Positions 49,015-57,828 of a DNA stretch of 64,000 bases are shown here, piece by piece. The first letter of the stretch is position 1, and each line of letters begins with the position of its first letter. The translations under genes and the position numbers were made by a program. The stretch spans positions 62,001-126,000 of the forward strand of contig NZ_OZ209244.1 of the NCBI RefSeq assembly GCF_964642095.1, given 5' to 3'. Below the pieces are notes generated by a model that did no database searches, was not told where the DNA came from, and was given only the letters and a program-made list of their open reading frames with translations. Origin of the DNA: Fretibacterium fastidiosum. Its GTDB lineage: Bacteria > Synergistota > Synergistia > Synergistales > Aminobacteriaceae.

Positions 49015-50124
49015 CTACTTCGCGTTTTGCTTCTCCGCGTAGCGGAAGTCGAAGACCAGTTCCTTGCTTTCCTCGAGGGTCTTGCCCTTCAGAAGGTTCT
49101 TGAACTGCCCCATCTTGTTCAGCATCTCCGGGTACAGAGAGGCATTGCGGAACCATTTCGCGTCAGGATTTGTCGAGTACGTCATCTCGGACATGCGCGT
49201 CGCTTCAACGGGGACGCCAAACCAGACTGCCGAGAGCTCGTCAGCCTCGTCTTTATGGGCGTTACACCAGGCGCTCGACTTCGTCAGGAGCTCCAGGTAA
49301 GCGTCCAAGATGTCCGGGTGCTGCTCAATGACGTTCACGTGAGCGGCGGTCACGCAGCAGGGAAAGTGGTCCCACTTACCCGCAGGGGGGAGAGTCTTGA
49401 GATCCAGGATCATCTTGCCCTGCTTCTTCAGCACAGCCACCTGCGGGATAGGTGCAGGAGCAACCCAGAAGTCGACCTGTCCCGAGGTCAACGCGGGGTT
49501 AAAGTTGGCGACCCCCTTCAGGTCGACCAGGAGGACGTCGGCCTCCTGCTTCGTCGCGTTCGCGTCCCCGGTCAAGCGCAGGCCGGCCTCAAAGAGTGCG
49601 GCCTCGACAAGGACCTTCGGAGCACTGGTTGGAGAGTGGTAGCCCAGCTTGACGGGCGCCTTGGCTTCCTTGATGAACGCCAGAAGGGAATCCCAGTCGT
49701 TGACGGGGGAATCCAGGCGCCCCACCATCGCGATACCGTCCGCCTGGATAGGAGCCAGCACCTTGATCGGCGTGCCATTGTCGATCGCCGACAGCATGGC
49801 GGGGAACGAGTTTGTCGTCAGGTCCAGATGGTTCTGGGCGAAGAGCGATGCGGCCTCGGAACCGCTCTTCGTCACGATGACCTCGAATCGGGCCATCTTT
49901 TTGTCTCCCCGGTAGAGGTCGTACTTCTCCTTCTCGACGACCGGCTTGAACCAGACACCGAAGTCTTTGAAGGCCTCTCCCTTCTGCAGCGCGATGGTGA
50001 AACCCTGTTGGTGCGTCGTCATGGTGTAGGCCATGCGGATCACAGGGACCTTCTCCGCCTCCGCCGCGAACGCGGGCAGGGCAAAGGCCCAGGACAACGC
50101 CAGTACCGCAACAAATTTCTTCAT
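49015..50124 (-). CDS. TauA/NMT1-type ABC importer substrate-binding protein
   Basis: The 369-residue secreted binding protein has signal peptide MKKFVAVLALSWAFALPAFA. VTKSGSEAASLFAQNHLDL and LTSGQVDFWVAPAPIPQVAV are typical of SBPs for sulfonates, nitrate or thiamine-precursor-like compounds. The substrate is not evident. The ATG at 50124 has AAGGAG upstream. It lies 81 bp after yjiL, so it may be co-transcribed with the iron-sulfur pair. Confidence 0.85.
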   Translation of the reverse strand: MKKFVAVLALSWAFALPAFAAEAEKVPVIRMAYTMTTHQQGFTIALQKGEAFKDFGVWFKPVVEKEKYDLYRGDKKMARFEVIVTKSGSEAASLFAQNHLDLTTNSFPAMLSAIDNGTPIKVLAPIQADGIAMVGRLDSPVNDWDSLLAFIKEAKAPVKLGYHSPTSAPKVLVEAALFEAGLRLTGDANATKQEADVLLVDLKGVANFNPALTSGQVDFWVAPAPIPQVAVLKKQGKMILDLKTLPPAGKWDHFPCCVTAAHVNVIEQHPDILDAYLELLTKSSAWCNAHKDEADELSAVWFGVPVEATRMSEMTYSTNPDAKWFRNASLYPEMLNKMGQFKNLLKGKTLEESKELVFDFRYAEKQNAK

Positions 50125-50205
50125 TACCCAACACTCCTTCTTAATTATTTTTTTCGGCAAAGCCTCAGGTTAACGCCGTAAAATGCTTCGCAAAATGCCA
50201 GACGA

Positions 50206-51048
50206 TCAACGGCGATTGGATTCCCGCCCCCGCAGCGCCTGCTTGCGGGCCAGGAGCGCCGCGCCCAGGGCTCCGGCGAACTGCGAGTCCGGGCTGACCT
50301 GCACGGCGCACCCCAGCCGCCTCTCCAGCAGCCGCACCAGGCTGCGGCTCTGCGAGACTCCGCCGGTGAAGGCCACGGGCTCATGAAGCCCCACGCGCCG
50401 CAGCATCCCCTCCGCGCGGGAGGCCACGGCGTCCAGCAGCCCCAGGGACAGGGCCTGCTTGTCCACCCCACGGGCCAGGAGCCCCACCACCTCCGTCTCC
50501 GCGAACACCGTGCACATGCTGGAGACGGCGTGGGGCTCCAGGTCGTCCGGCAGGCTGCTGAAGTCCGCGAGCGTGCAGCCCAGCATGACGGCCATGTTCT
50601 GCAGGAAGCGCCCCGTCCCCGCAGCACACTTGTCGTTCATCAGGAAGTTGACCACGTTCCCGTCCCGGTCCAGGGCGATGACCTTGCTGTCCTGCCCTCC
50701 GATGTCCAGGATCGTCCGCACGCTGCGGCCGCCCTCCCCGTCCCGGAAGAGCCGGCCCGCGCCCACGGCGTGACAGGATATCTCCGTAACGCGCGCGTCG
50801 GCCTCCACCGCATTTCGTCCGTAGCCGGTCGCCACCGTGCGGACCACGTCGTCCCGCGTCAGGCCGTTCCGCGCCAGAAGCTGCGCGCAGGCCTCGTTCC
50901 CCGTCTCGCCGGGGGCCCAGCCCGTGGGGACGACAAGGCGGTCGATCCACTCCGCTCCAAGCACCAGAGCCGCCTTGACCCCCACCGAGCCGATGTCCAC
51001 CCCGACCGTCCAGAGCGGCGCGTCCGCGCCGTCCGCCACCGTGCCCAC
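50206..51048 (-). CDS. yjiL: YjiL-like ATP-dependent activase (BadF/HgdC family)
   Basis: The 280-residue protein has an ASKHA fold: phosphate 1 VGVDIGSVGVKAALVL, phosphate 2 TILDIGGQDSKVIAL, adenosine motif AFTGGVSQS. The two cysteines that hold a shared [4Fe-4S] cluster in the dimer are in MNDKCAAGTGRF and SSMCTVFAE. Such activases hydrolyse ATP to push an electron at very low potential into a partner iron-sulfur protein, here YjiM. Translation appears to start at GTG 4 bp after the yjiM stop. A copy of its 3' third lies at 46753..47001. Confidence 0.9.
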   Translation of the reverse strand: MGTVADGADAPLWTVGVDIGSVGVKAALVLGAEWIDRLVVPTGWAPGETGNEACAQLLARNGLTRDDVVRTVATGYGRNAVEADARVTEISCHAVGAGRLFRDGEGGRSVRTILDIGGQDSKVIALDRDGNVVNFLMNDKCAAGTGRFLQNMAVMLGCTLADFSSLPDDLEPHAVSSMCTVFAETEVVGLLARGVDKQALSLGLLDAVASRAEGMLRRVGLHEPVAFTGGVSQSRSLVRLLERRLGCAVQVSPDSQFAGALGAALLARKQALRGRESNRR

Positions 51049-51052
51049 GCCC

Positions 51053-52198
51053 CTACCCCATCATCTCGACGAAGGCGCCCATGCGCGTGGACAGTTGCTC
51101 CACGTCGCCCTGATAGTAGTCCGTCTCCACGGTGATGCAGGGGATGCCCATGCTCTCCATGCGCTCATGCACTTGGAAGGACTCCACGTTGTACGTGTGA
51201 CACGCCTGAAGGATGAGGTCCACCATCCCGTCGGCCGCGTAGTCGCCGGCCAGGCTCTCCAACAGGTCCAGGCGCTTGGTGTTTGGCGTCATGCAGGAAC
51301 AGGGGATGCCCAGGTACTTCCGGGCCAGCGCCTCGTAGGGCGGCAGCGACTCGTCCACCAGCTCGTAGGCGGGCTTGATGCCCCCGCAGTTCTCGAACGC
51401 CACGATCACGCCGCCGTTCTCCTCGATGGCGTTGAACACCTTCTCCACGCTCTTGCCGGTGGGACAGCCCGTGACGATGATTCGCCGCCGGTCCGGCGGC
51501 ACGCGGCGCTCGCCCGCCTCGTAGTTCTCCCGGACCTTGCGCGTCAGGTCCCGAATCTGGTCCAGCATCTCGGGGTCGCTGAAGCTGATCTTGAAGTACT
51601 CGTTCACCATGTGGACCTCGCGGCCCGACAGGGGCGCCGGATTCAGCTCGGAGAGCGCGTAGAGGTCCATCATGACGCGGCGCTCCTCGTTGCGCCAGGC
51701 GATCTCGCGCCTCAGCGCCTCCTCCGTGATCATGACGTCCATGAGCTCCTCAAGCCTGCGGGCCAGGCACTCGATCTCCGCCCGCCACTGCCCCACGGCC
51801 TCCTCGGAGACGGTCTGGGGCAGCTGCATGACGTGCGTGGGCCGGAGACGGTCCATCAGCTCGTACATCTTCTTCTTGCCGTCGCAGGTCGTCTCCCCCA
51901 CCACCAGGTCACAGAAGTGGAAGTAGGGGCAGGTGTCGGTCAGGGCGAAGCCGTAGCTGGCCTTGATCAAAGGGCAGAGGTTTCGCGGCAGGCGCTCCTC
52001 CGCCGCGGCGATGGGCTTCTCGCTCGTCGCGCACAGGGTGGCCGGAATGGCCCCCGCCGCGCGGATCACCTCGTAGGGCGTGTAGGCGCAGTAGCAGCCC
52101 ACCACCTTCCGGCCCGCCTCCACGGCCTCCTTGATCCGCACCGGCCCGCTGGGAAGGGCCTCCCTCATTTTCTGTAAGATGGCATCGATATCGTGCAC
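51053..52198 (-). CDS. yjiM: YjiM-like double-cubane cluster protein (2-hydroxyacyl-CoA dehydratase D family)
   Basis: The 381-residue protein matches E. coli YjiM in long conserved blocks: VGCYCAYTPYEVIRAAGA, RNLCPLIKASYGFALTDTCP, LVVGETTCDGKKKMYE, DLILQACHTYNVESF. YjiM-type proteins are single-subunit relatives of 2-hydroxyacyl-CoA dehydratases. The Carboxydothermus member binds a double-cubane [8Fe-9S] cluster and reduces small molecules such as acetylene. A true dehydratase would need a second subunit and usually a CoA-transferase, and neither is here. The start is GTG with GAGGGGGG upstream. Confidence 0.85.
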   Translation of the reverse strand: MHDIDAILQKMREALPSGPVRIKEAVEAGRKVVGCYCAYTPYEVIRAAGAIPATLCATSEKPIAAAEERLPRNLCPLIKASYGFALTDTCPYFHFCDLVVGETTCDGKKKMYELMDRLRPTHVMQLPQTVSEEAVGQWRAEIECLARRLEELMDVMITEEALRREIAWRNEERRVMMDLYALSELNPAPLSGREVHMVNEYFKISFSDPEMLDQIRDLTRKVRENYEAGERRVPPDRRRIIVTGCPTGKSVEKVFNAIEENGGVIVAFENCGGIKPAYELVDESLPPYEALARKYLGIPCSCMTPNTKRLDLLESLAGDYAADGMVDLILQACHTYNVESFQVHERMESMGIPCITVETDYYQGDVEQLSTRMGAFVEMMG

Positions 52199-52219
52199 GT
52201 TGAACCCCCCTCAGGTTAC

Positions 52220-53200
52220 TCAGCTTCCGACGCCGCCCCCGCGCCGGCGCGCGGTGAGGGCGTAGAAGGACACGGAACACACCAACACGAGGCCGTGCAC
52301 GAAGCGCGTCCAGAAGCCGGACCACCCCGCGCTGACGACCCCTGCCTCGATCATGCCGATCACCGCGGCCCCTGCCGTCGTCCCCCAGACGCTGCCGCTG
52401 CCGCCGTACACGGAAGTCCCCCCGATGAACACGGAGGCGAAGACCAGCAGGAGGTAGCCCTCGCCCTGGGTGGGCCACCAGTTGGCCAGCTCCATGCACG
52501 CCAGAATCCCAGAGAACGCGGCTGTCAGCCCCAGCAGGACGAACACCGCGACGCGGGCCCGCGCCACCGGAAGCCCCATCATCCGCGCGACCTCCCGGTC
52601 GTCGCCGATGAAGCGCAGGGCGTCCCCCCAGGCGGTGCGGTGCAGGATCGCCGCCGTGACGACGGCCAGCCCCAGAGCCCACAAAAACTGCGCGGGGACC
52701 AGCCCGCCGACGCGCCCGACGAACAGGGCGGCAAACGGCAGCCGACGGACAAAGGGCAGGGCGACCGCAAGCCCTCCGGAGAGCAGCATCACGCAGCCCC
52801 GCCAGAGAAAATCGAACCCGATCGTCACGACGATCGAGGGGACCCCCGTCCGGACCACGACCAGCCCGTTGATCAGGCCGATGCCCGCCCCTGCGGCAAG
52901 CCCCGCCGCAAGGCCCGCCGCCGCGGACCCCGTGGCCTTCGCCACGACCGCGAACAGGAAGCTGGACATCGCCATGTTCGAGGCGAAGGACAGGTCCATC
53001 TCCCCGGCCACGACCACCAGGGTCATCCCCATCGCGACGATCGCCACGAAGGGGATGGTCGTCATGAACGAGAGGTAGATGTAGCGGGAGAGGAACGTCG
53101 CGGGCGCGGTCAGGACGAAGAAGCCCCAGAGCAGCAGGAGCACCGTGGTGATGGGGAGCTGAGGCCCAAGGGCCGAGCGCAGCGGGGAGACTGCGTTCAT
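52220..53200 (-). CDS. CUT2-type (ribose/sugar-like) ABC importer permease
   Basis: The 326-residue permease of the RbsC/BPD_transp_2 family has about 8-10 helices and the family segment AIVAMGMTLVVVAGEMDLSF, with GLINGLVVVRTGVPSIVVTI. The ATG at 53200 overlaps the ATPase stop (ATGA). yjiM follows after 21 bp, so the importer and yjiML are very likely one transcript. Confidence 0.88.
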   Translation of the reverse strand: MNAVSPLRSALGPQLPITTVLLLLWGFFVLTAPATFLSRYIYLSFMTTIPFVAIVAMGMTLVVVAGEMDLSFASNMAMSSFLFAVVAKATGSAAAGLAAGLAAGAGIGLINGLVVVRTGVPSIVVTIGFDFLWRGCVMLLSGGLAVALPFVRRLPFAALFVGRVGGLVPAQFLWALGLAVVTAAILHRTAWGDALRFIGDDREVARMMGLPVARARVAVFVLLGLTAAFSGILACMELANWWPTQGEGYLLLVFASVFIGGTSVYGGSGSVWGTTAGAAVIGMIEAGVVSAGWSGFWTRFVHGLVLVCSVSFYALTARRRGGGVGS

Positions 53201-53964
53201 AGCGCGACCTCCCTCAGGCGCGCCATCAGCTCCGGCAGCGTCAGCTCTCCGCGCGTCCACTCCCCCGCGTTGCGCCCGTGGGACAGGACGACGAAACGAT
53301 CCGCCACCGCCCAGACGTGATCGATGCTGTGGGTGATGAACACCACGGACTTCCCCCGTTCCCGCACCCCGCAGATAAACTCCAGCACCTTGTCCACCTC
53401 GCTCAGGGCCAGGGCCGTCGTCGGTTCGTCCAGAACGACGAGCTCGGCATCGAAGTACATGGCCCGTCCGATGGCCAGCCCCTGCCGCTCCCCACCCGAC
53501 AGCACTCCGGCACGGGTGTCCGGGGTCAGGCGACCCCCTCCCAGACCCATGCGAGCCAGGAGTTCCGCGGTGACGCGGCGTTCCTCCGCCACGTCGATCA
53601 GCCCCCACGAACCTTTTATGTGCCGGCCCACGAAGACGTTGCGCCACAGGGACTGCTGCAGGCCTAGCGCCCTGTCCTGATAGACGGTCTCGATGCCCAG
53701 GCCCCGCGCGCGGGAGACGCAGGAGCGCGTCCAGTCGAGCTTCCGGCCCCGAAAGAGGAACGTCCCCGCATCCGCGCCGTAGAGGCCCGACAACACCTTG
53801 ATCAGGGTGGACTTCCCCGCCCCGTTGTCGCCCAGGAGGCCCACGATCTCCGCGGCGTTCACACGGAAGTCCACGCCCCGCAGGGCCTCCACGCTCCCAA
53901 AGGACTTGCGGATGCCCCGCATCTCAACCAGCGCGGCGTCCGCCCCGTCTTTTCCGCCCTCCAC
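53197..53964 (-). CDS. CUT2-type ABC importer ATP-binding protein, single domain
   Basis: The 255-residue ATPase has Walker A GDNGAGKSTLIKVLSG, signature LSGGERQGLAIGRAM and Walker B LVVLDEPTTALALSEVD. RbsA-type partners usually have two fused domains; this one has one, as in FrcA. It is 3 bp after the binding-protein gene and overlaps the permease gene by 4 bp. Confidence 0.88.
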   Translation of the reverse strand: MEGGKDGADAALVEMRGIRKSFGSVEALRGVDFRVNAAEIVGLLGDNGAGKSTLIKVLSGLYGADAGTFLFRGRKLDWTRSCVSRARGLGIETVYQDRALGLQQSLWRNVFVGRHIKGSWGLIDVAEERRVTAELLARMGLGGGRLTPDTRAGVLSGGERQGLAIGRAMYFDAELVVLDEPTTALALSEVDKVLEFICGVRERGKSVVFITHSIDHVWAVADRFVVLSHGRNAGEWTRGELTLPELMARLREVAL

Positions 53965-53967
53965 GCT

Positions 53968-54954
53968 TCAGCGCACGCCCTTCTCCGCCAGGGGGGCGAT
54001 CTGCTCAATGTTGTCCTTGTCCACGAACCCGCCCGCCGTGTCGATCACCAGCCCGCCGAATCCGCAGAGGCGCGACTGGACGAGGTTCACAACGGCCAGA
54101 TAGCCGATGAGGTAGGGCTGCCCCTCGCCCACGAGGTCCAGGTAGCCGGAACGGATGGCTTCGGCCGTCGCGGGGGAGAGGCTGAAGCCGGCCACCGCCA
54201 CGCGGTCGGGGTCCATCCCCGCGGACCGGAGGGCGTTCCCGGACTGCGCCGTCAACGCTCCGTGATCGATGACGACGAGCCTGCAATCCTCATGGGAGGA
54301 CAGGTAGCCCGTCAGGACCGGACCGCCCAGCGTCGCGTCCTTGTTGATCTCAGGAGAGATCTCGATGTAGTCCGCCGTCAACCCCGCCTTCTCGAACACG
54401 TCCAGGATGGCCTGGGCGCGCCGGCCGCGTCCGGGCAGGCTCTTCAACCCCCAGACCATGACCCGGTCCCCCTTCTTGAGGTCGAACTGCGCAACGCAGC
54501 GCTCGGCCAGCATCCTGCCCTGATTGTAGTTGTCCGGGCCGATCATTCCGAACCCGCGGGACTGGTACTTTTGGTAGAGGCGGGGCAGCGGCGTGTCAAC
54601 GCAGGTGACGAGAGCTCCCTGGGCATAGGCCTGATCGATCAGGGGTTCGTAGGCGTCGTCGCCGGGGACCCCGATGACGACCATCCCGTCCGGCTTCGAG
54701 GTCAGCCCCTGACGGAAGTTCTCCAGCATCTTCTCCGCGTTCCAGTCGGAGTAGACGAACACGATGTCAAGGTCCAGGTCCCGCGCCGCGGCCGCAGCGC
54801 CGTTCTGCAGCACGGTTCCGTAGGACTCGCCGGGGCCACCGCCCGTGTCGAACCAGACCTTGAAGCGTTTCGCCTCCTGGCTGGAGTCGACGCCGAAGGC
54901 CATGGACGGGAACAGGACGAGCGCAACCAACAACAGGGCAACTGTTTTTTTCAT
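53968..54954 (-). CDS. CUT2-type periplasmic substrate-binding protein (RbsB-like)
   Basis: The 328-residue secreted protein has a signal peptide (MKKTVALLLVALVLFPSMAFG) and a Peripla_BP_4 fold: KPDGMVVIGVPGDDAYEPLI, GMIGPDNYNQGRMLAER and DPDRVAVAGFSLSPATAEAI. The ligand may be a sugar, an autoinducer-like molecule or another small polar compound; yjiML next door suggests something reduced by them. The ATG at 54954 is at a better distance (9 bp) from AGGAGG than the GTG at 54960. Confidence 0.85.
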   Translation of the reverse strand: MKKTVALLLVALVLFPSMAFGVDSSQEAKRFKVWFDTGGGPGESYGTVLQNGAAAAARDLDLDIVFVYSDWNAEKMLENFRQGLTSKPDGMVVIGVPGDDAYEPLIDQAYAQGALVTCVDTPLPRLYQKYQSRGFGMIGPDNYNQGRMLAERCVAQFDLKKGDRVMVWGLKSLPGRGRRAQAILDVFEKAGLTADYIEISPEINKDATLGGPVLTGYLSSHEDCRLVVIDHGALTAQSGNALRSAGMDPDRVAVAGFSLSPATAEAIRSGYLDLVGEGQPYLIGYLAVVNLVQSRLCGFGGLVIDTAGGFVDKDNIEQIAPLAEKGVR

Positions 54955-55559
54955 GAACACACAATCCTCCTCAGGACTCGAAGATAACGATACGACCGCG
55001 CGCCCCTCCGAAGCGGATCGGTCGCGCGACGCAGAACGCCTCCCCTGCCGACGGGCAGGGAGCGCTCGTGTCGTTTATGAAAATTAAAGACAAAGATGAA
55101 GGGAAGACCCCATCAGGGGGTCAACGAACGGTGCGGAGAGGGGCGGGAAAGCGGGGCCTGTCGAAATCGTCTTTACGACGCAGGACCGATCCACAGAGGA
55201 CCGCACCGAACGATGCATCCCGTGCACCGCAGCTCAGCGCGTCAGGAAAAACCGAACATAGCGATCCCCCCTCCCGTCTTGACCAAGAGTGCGGGGCCGC
55301 GCCGCTCAGTCCAACTCCCCGGCCGGGGCCCCGCGTAAGTATGCGTCAAGGAGGACGGTAAAGTCAAGGGGGACAAAAACGTAATCCTCACTGTTCCGTC
55401 AGCGGACAGCGAGGCACCGAAGAGCGGCGGGGCGTCGGCACGGAGCCCCCAAAGTGGAATCGAAAATTCCCTTCGGCCCTTTCTTTTAAAATCCCCGAAA
55501 GTATGGTATAACGCTCACGGGACAGCGATCGACAGTCGCATAAACGGGAGGAATCGTCT
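54955..55559. other. Divergent gene-free region with a possible promoter for the CUT2-yjiML run
   Basis: These 605 bp separate the minus-strand importer run from the plus-strand antiporter. On the minus strand TTGACT (55362..55367) and CATACT (55338..55343) are spaced by 18 bp, a possible promoter with a leader of about 380 nt. On the plus strand TATAAC at 55507 may serve the antiporter. A GC hairpin (CCCTGCCGACGGGCAGGG) lies near 55043. I see no gene. Confidence 0.4.
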
Positions 55560-56888
55560 TTGGATTACACCTATCTCTTGAGCCTTTGCGTCATTCTCTT
55601 GTCCACGAAGATATTCAGCCTCATCTCGCGCCGTGCCCAGCTGCCACAGGTGGTGGGCGCGCTGATGGCGGGGCTGATCTTCGGCCCCGCCGTGCTGGGG
55701 GAGCTCACGAACGCCCTCTTCGGCATCCGGTTCTGCCTCATGCCCTCGCCGCTCCTCTCCCGCCTGGCGGAGCTGGGGGTCATCGTCCTGATGTTCACCG
55801 CCGGCATGGGGACCAGCGTCAAGGACCTGAAGGCATCCGGCAAGGCAGGGTTCCTCGTGGCGCTCCTCGGCGTGCTGACGCCGCTCGGCATGGGGGTGCT
55901 GATGCTCTACGCCTTTGAGCCGGGCACGAACCTGGAGTCCGCCCTGTTCCTGGGCTCCGTCCTCACCGCCACCTCCGTCTCCATCACCGTGGAGGCCCTG
56001 AAGGAGATCGACATGCTGACCACGAAGGTGGGCAACACAATCCTGGCGGCGGCGCTCATCGACGACATCCTGGGCCTGGTCTGTCTCACGATCGTCAGCG
56101 GGATGGGAGGGGAGCGGGTGAGCCTGGCGCTCATCGGCGTGAGGCTCCTGGGCTTCTTCGCCTTCGTGGGCATCGCTGCCGTCGCCTACCATCGGGCCAT
56201 GGTGTGGATGGACCACCGCAATGCGGAGAGGAACCTACGCCGCTACCCCGTGGCGGGCTTCGCCTTCTGCCTCTTCATGGCCTGGACCGCCGAGGTGGTG
56301 TTCGGCATCGCGGACATCACGGGGGCCTTCGCCGCGGGCATGATCATCGCCACGGCGCCCAAGGGACAGTACATCGCCAGCAAGTTCGACACGATGGGCT
56401 ACCTCCTGCTGACGCCGGTCTTCTTCGCCAACATCGGCCTCGAAGTCTCCATCCCCAAAATGTCCGGCTGGCTCGTCTTCTTCACGCTGGTGCTGGTGCT
56501 GGTGGGGGTCGCCTCCAAGCTCATCGGCTGCGGGCTGGGCGCGAAGCTCTGCGGCTTCACCGACCGGCAGTGCGTCCAGACGGGGCTCGGCATGGTGTGC
56601 CGCGGCGAGGTCGCGCTGATCGTCGCCAACAAGGGCATCGCCATGCACGCCATCCACGAACAGTACCTTGGCCCGATCATCATCATGATCATCGCCTGCA
56701 CCATCCTCTCCCCGGCCATGCTGAAGGCGGCCTTCAGGGGCGAGGTTTCCGCGGAGAAGGGGAGCCGCCTGATCGAAAACTACACCCTCGCCGAGAAGAC
56801 CGAGAGGGTCCTGGGGCGCCTGTTCAACCGTCACCATCGAAGGCAGAGGCTGGAGGACGTCCGCTCGAACCGGCAGCGCGAGGATTGA
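55560..56888 (+). CDS. CPA2-family Na+(K+)/H+ antiporter
   Basis: The 442-residue protein has about 12-13 helices. The start is a TTG 8 bp after GGGAGG. PQVVGALMAGLIFGPAVLGE and FTAGMGTSVKDLKASGKAGF are typical, as is the ion-site pair of aspartates in ALIDDILGLV (helix 5). GVASKLIGCGLGAKL and MVCRGEVALIVANKGIAM follow. It exchanges monovalent cations for protons across the inner membrane. There is no RCK/TrkA domain. Confidence 0.88.
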   Translation: MDYTYLLSLCVILLSTKIFSLISRRAQLPQVVGALMAGLIFGPAVLGELTNALFGIRFCLMPSPLLSRLAELGVIVLMFTAGMGTSVKDLKASGKAGFLVALLGVLTPLGMGVLMLYAFEPGTNLESALFLGSVLTATSVSITVEALKEIDMLTTKVGNTILAAALIDDILGLVCLTIVSGMGGERVSLALIGVRLLGFFAFVGIAAVAYHRAMVWMDHRNAERNLRRYPVAGFAFCLFMAWTAEVVFGIADITGAFAAGMIIATAPKGQYIASKFDTMGYLLLTPVFFANIGLEVSIPKMSGWLVFFTLVLVLVGVASKLIGCGLGAKLCGFTDRQCVQTGLGMVCRGEVALIVANKGIAMHAIHEQYLGPIIIMIIACTILSPAMLKAAFRGEVSAEKGSRLIENYTLAEKTERVLGRLFNRHHRRQRLEDVRSNRQRED

Positions 56889-56939
56889 ATCGGGAATTTG
56901 GAACGACCTTCCGGCCGGCGGGCCGTCAGATATGACAGG

Positions 56940-56978
56940 GGGGGCCGGAGACGCCCCGTCAAGGCGTCTCCGGCCCCC
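56940..56978. terminator. Long hairpin between convergent antiporter and proC genes
   Basis: A perfect 16 bp stem (GGGGGCCGGAGACGCC with its complement, loop of seven) lies between the two stops, 51 and 26 bp away. It has no T-run on either side, so it may act as a weak or Rho-assisted bidirectional stop. Confidence 0.6.
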
Positions 56979-57004
56979 GCTCCGCCGCGAAGTGTCCCCT
57001 GACG

Positions 57005-57826
57005 TCAGCGCAGGGACTCCGCGACGGAATGCGTCAGGACGCTGCCCTTCTGCGCCGTGCTCGTCACGGCGTCCATCATGACGCCGCGGACGCCGCGGCG
57101 CTCAATCTCCGCAACGCCCTCGATGGTCATGCCGCCGGGGGTGCAGACCGCGTCCCTCAGGTCGGAGGGAGCCCGGCCGGAGTTCGTCACCAGCCGCGCC
57201 GCGCCCAGCGCGGCGGCGGCGGCGCCCCGGTAGGCCAGGGCCTTCGGCAGCCCCGCCTGGATGCCCCCCAGGGCGGCCCCCTCCAGGAGCTCCAAAAAGA
57301 ACGCGGGGCCGGAGCCGATCAGCGCGGTCAGGGCGTCCAGCTTGCCCTCCTCCGTAAACTCCGCGTCCCCCAGCAGGGAGAAGGCCGCGCGAAGCCACTC
57401 CACGTCCTCCGGCGCGCACCCCTCCGAGGCCACCACGCCGCTGAAGGCCGCGTTCATCGCCGCGCAGACGTTCGTCATGACGCGGGCCCAACGGGCCTCC
57501 GGGGCCGCCTCTTCCAGCATGGGCAGGGACACCGCCGCCGCCAGCGAGACGCAGAGCTTTCCCTTCAAGGCGCCACAGAGCTCCCGCACCGCCCCCAGGG
57601 TCAGGTGGGGCTTCAGGGCGAACATCACCACCTCCGCGCCGCGGGCCGCCTCGGCGTTGTCCGCGATCAATCGAACGCCGTCCTGCGCCACCTCCGGCCG
57701 ACGGTCCGGGTGCGGGCACGAAGCCGTCACCCGGCACCCCGCCCTGGCCAGGCCGCGCGCCACGGCGCCCCCCAGGGCTCCCGCCCCGATCACGGCGATG
57801 CCCGTCCTCCCGACGTCCTTCTCCAC
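57005..57826 (-). CDS. proC: Pyrroline-5-carboxylate reductase
   Basis: The 273-residue enzyme makes proline from pyrroline-5-carboxylate with NAD(P)H. The Rossmann start is AVIGAGALGGAVARGLARAG. MFALKPHLTLGAV follows and the ProC signature is in the C-terminal half (DLRDAVCTPGGMTIEGVAEI). The start is GTG at 57826, 2 bp after the rlmB stop, with AGGGAGGGG before it. The longer frame is inside rlmB. Confidence 0.9.
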   Translation of the reverse strand: MEKDVGRTGIAVIGAGALGGAVARGLARAGCRVTASCPHPDRRPEVAQDGVRLIADNAEAARGAEVVMFALKPHLTLGAVRELCGALKGKLCVSLAAAVSLPMLEEAAPEARWARVMTNVCAAMNAAFSGVVASEGCAPEDVEWLRAAFSLLGDAEFTEEGKLDALTALIGSGPAFFLELLEGAALGGIQAGLPKALAYRGAAAAALGAARLVTNSGRAPSDLRDAVCTPGGMTIEGVAEIERRGVRGVMMDAVTSTAQKGSVLTHSVAESLR

Positions 57827-57828
57827 GA

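Noticed and set aside
50206..52198. Classical 2-hydroxyacyl-CoA dehydratase system for amino acid fermentation
   Set aside because: Only one dehydratase-type subunit is present, it matches YjiM-type double-cubane proteins in long blocks, and no CoA-transferase or second subunit is adjacent.
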